Of a stretch of DNA of 8,871 nt, positions 7,621-8,871 are shown in pieces. The notes beneath the pieces were generated by a model. That model was not told the DNA's origin. It ran no database searches and saw only the letters and a program-made list of their open reading frames with translations. Each line of letters begins with the position of its first letter. Position 1 is the first letter of the stretch. The stretch is taken from positions 1-8,871 of the forward strand of contig JAHDEU010000069.1 of the NCBI GenBank assembly GCA_020628635.1, read 5' to 3'. Source of the DNA: Hellea sp. GTDB taxonomy: Bacteria; Pseudomonadota; Alphaproteobacteria; Caulobacterales; Maricaulaceae. Position numbers and translations under genes: made by a program.

Positions 7621-8871
7621 TCAATGCAGGCTGGCGTCGATCAGTTTCGCGCGCATCAAACCGCGCAGCGAATTGCCGACGAAAACCTCGCCCGAGAGGT
7701 CGTCGGGCGACAGGTCGGCCTCCACCGCGCGGCCATCTGCCAGCAGCTCGGCCCGCAACACGCCCGGCAACAGCCCCGGCCCGCGCGGGGTGAGCAGCAC
7801 GCCGTTGCGCGCCACGAACAGGCTGGTGAAGGAGCCTTCCTTGAGCAGACCGTCCTCGCCGAGGAACAGCACTTCGTCCGCGCCCGTGAGTGCGGCCACC
7901 CGCTCCCGTTCGCCGTCATAGAAATCGCGGCGCGATGTCTTGAAGTCCGTGCGCTGGACCTCCGGCGTGAGCGCGTAGCGGGAGATGGCGAGGGAAAGCG
8001 GCTCGTCCATAGGCACGTAAGGCGTCGTGCCGATGCTGGTGACACCATCCGGCCCCGCGCTGACCCGGACGCGCATGGGTGCGTCGCTGGAGAGGCGGTC
8101 CACGGCGAGCGAGATCGACCCGTTGGGCCGCGCGGCATGGAAGCGCTCGAAGTGCCGCTCCTGGCGTTCCAGCCCGTTGCGGCGCGTCCACAGCATGGTC
8201 TCGATGGCCTCTTCCGGCTGCGGGGCGAGCAGCTCCGCCTTCAGCAGGCATTCGCGGTATTCGTCCGCCCCGTCGCTGTCGAGGACCACGCCGGAGCCGA
8301 CGCAGTAGCGGACCGATCCGTCCTCCACCTCGGCCGTGCGGATCGAGACAGAAAACGCCGCGCGGCCATCCGGCGCGATAAAGCCGACCGCACCGCAATA
8401 GGCCCCTCTCGGGCCGCTCTCCAACTCGTGAATGATCTCCATGGCGCGGATCTTCGGCGCGCCCGTCACCGAGCCGCAGGGGAAGAGCGCGCGGAATATG
8501 TCCTCCCAGCGCGCGTCGTCCCGCAGCTCTCCCGTCACGCTGGATGTCATCTGGGTCAGCGTGGGATAGTCTTCCAGCGTGAACAGCTCCGGCACGCGCA
8601 CGCTGCCCGGCTCGCACAGCCGCGACAGGTCGTTGCGCAGCAGATCAACGATCATCAGGTTCTCGGCCCGAGACTTCTCGTCGTCGCGCATGTCGTCCCG
8701 TGAGCCCTTGGGCCGCGTTCCCTTCATCGGGCGCATCCGCATGGACCGCCCCTCGCGCGCGAAGAACAGCTCCGGCGAAAACGACACGACGTCGGCCCCG
8801 CCGAGGCTCACCACCGCGCCATAGCGCCCTGGCTGGCGGCGGCGGTAGCCGGCGTAGAGCGCGGCCGCGTC
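7621..8871 (-). CDS. pabB: Fused aminodeoxychorismate synthase component I / aminodeoxychorismate lyase-like (PabB-PabC), 5' truncated by window
   Basis: The C-terminal 416 residues of a two-domain enzyme of p-aminobenzoate (folate) synthesis are visible. The reading frame runs off the window edge, so the GTG at 8814 is an internal Val. The chorismate-binding half contains SPELFF, RPMKGT with the PabB-type catalytic Lys (codon 8724-8722; anthranilate synthases lack it), LLRNDLSR, GSVTGAPK (visible residues 133-140) and VGSGVVLDSD with KAELL. After a short linker near visible residue 220, a fold-type IV PLP domain follows, with the PLP Lys in FKTSRRDFYD (codon 7941-7939), KEGSFTSLFV and the GLLPG turn. 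This second half would turn aminodeoxychorismate into p-aminobenzoate plus pyruvate. Its early part is short: about 24 residues separate the RHFERF helix from the next strand, where I would expect more. A glutamine amidotransferase (PabA) is needed and must be encoded elsewhere. Confidence 0.9.
   Translation of the reverse strand, partial: DAAALYAGYRRRQPGRYGAVVSLGGADVVSFSPELFFAREGRSMRMRPMKGTRPKGSRDDMRDDEKSRAENLMIVDLLRNDLSRLCEPGSVRVPELFTLEDYPTLTQMTSSVTGELRDDARWEDIFRALFPCGSVTGAPKIRAMEIIHELESGPRGAYCGAVGFIAPDGRAAFSVSIRTAEVEDGSVRYCVGSGVVLDSDGADEYRECLLKAELLAPQPEEAIETMLWTRRNGLERQERHFERFHAARPNGSISLAVDRLSSDAPMRVRVSAGPDGVTSIGTTPYVPMDEPLSLAISRYALTPEVQRTDFKTSRRDFYDGERERVAALTGADEVLFLGEDGLLKEGSFTSLFVARNGVLLTPRGPGLLPGVLRAELLADGRAVEADLSPDDLSGEVFVGNSLRGLMRAKLIDASLH

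Noticed and set aside
6574..8703. A 709-codon open frame on the plus strand opposite zntB and pabBC
   Set aside because: Its product is a His/Asp/Arg/Gln-rich string with no membrane segments or family motifs. The minus-strand genes beneath it have complete conserved motifs. The open frame is explained by avoidance of the sense codons TTA, CTA and TCA in high-GC genes.

Overview
The window is a high-GC stretch (about two thirds G+C by eye) in which every gene I can support lies on the minus strand. Composition, protein style and gene content suggest an alphaproteobacterium. I cannot name a genus, and this placement is inference. There are no RNA genes, insertion sequences, CRISPR arrays or integration scars. 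It reads as core chromosome rather than an accessory island.

In transcription order (right to left) there are three parts. (1) 8871 down to 7621 is the 3' part of a fused pabB-pabC gene for p-aminobenzoate synthesis; its 5' end lies outside the window. A perfect 7-bp hairpin follows its stop codon. (2) 7566-6589 is a ZntB-type member of the CorA metal transporter superfamily. (3) 6598-145 is a six-gene block: DUF4129 membrane protein, DUF4350 membrane protein, MoxR-type AAA+ ATPase, DUF58 (von Willebrand A-like) membrane protein, SpoIIM-family membrane protein and RDD-family membrane protein. A good candidate intrinsic terminator sits just after the RDD stop, at 113-136. Positions 1-112 hold an imperfect hairpin and at most the first codons of another gene.

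From zntB to the RDD gene there is no intergenic DNA. The junctions are overlaps of 10, 4, 4, 0, 11 and 4 nt, and several starts are GTG or TTG, so the block looks like one transcript with translational coupling. The likely architecture is a cytoplasmic MoxR ATPase working with the DUF58 protein, whose vWA-like domain is predicted to be cytoplasmic. Around them are four membrane proteins: DUF4129 and DUF4350, with periplasmic parts, and SpoIIM and RDD, which are polytopic. MoxR ATPases paired with vWA proteins are generally regarded as chaperones for protein maturation or metal insertion. The client of this particular set is not known to me, so the whole block is the best candidate here for an incompletely described system.

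The details most worth a second look are: the in-frame TAA-TTG junction between MoxR and DUF58; a very Glu-rich insertion in the predicted periplasmic part of the DUF4350 protein; eight consecutive prolines before the membrane segment of the DUF4129 protein; a degenerate MIDAS motif in DUF58; a long soluble tail on the RDD protein; coupling of a zinc transporter to the block; and an apparently shortened aminotransferase half in PabBC.
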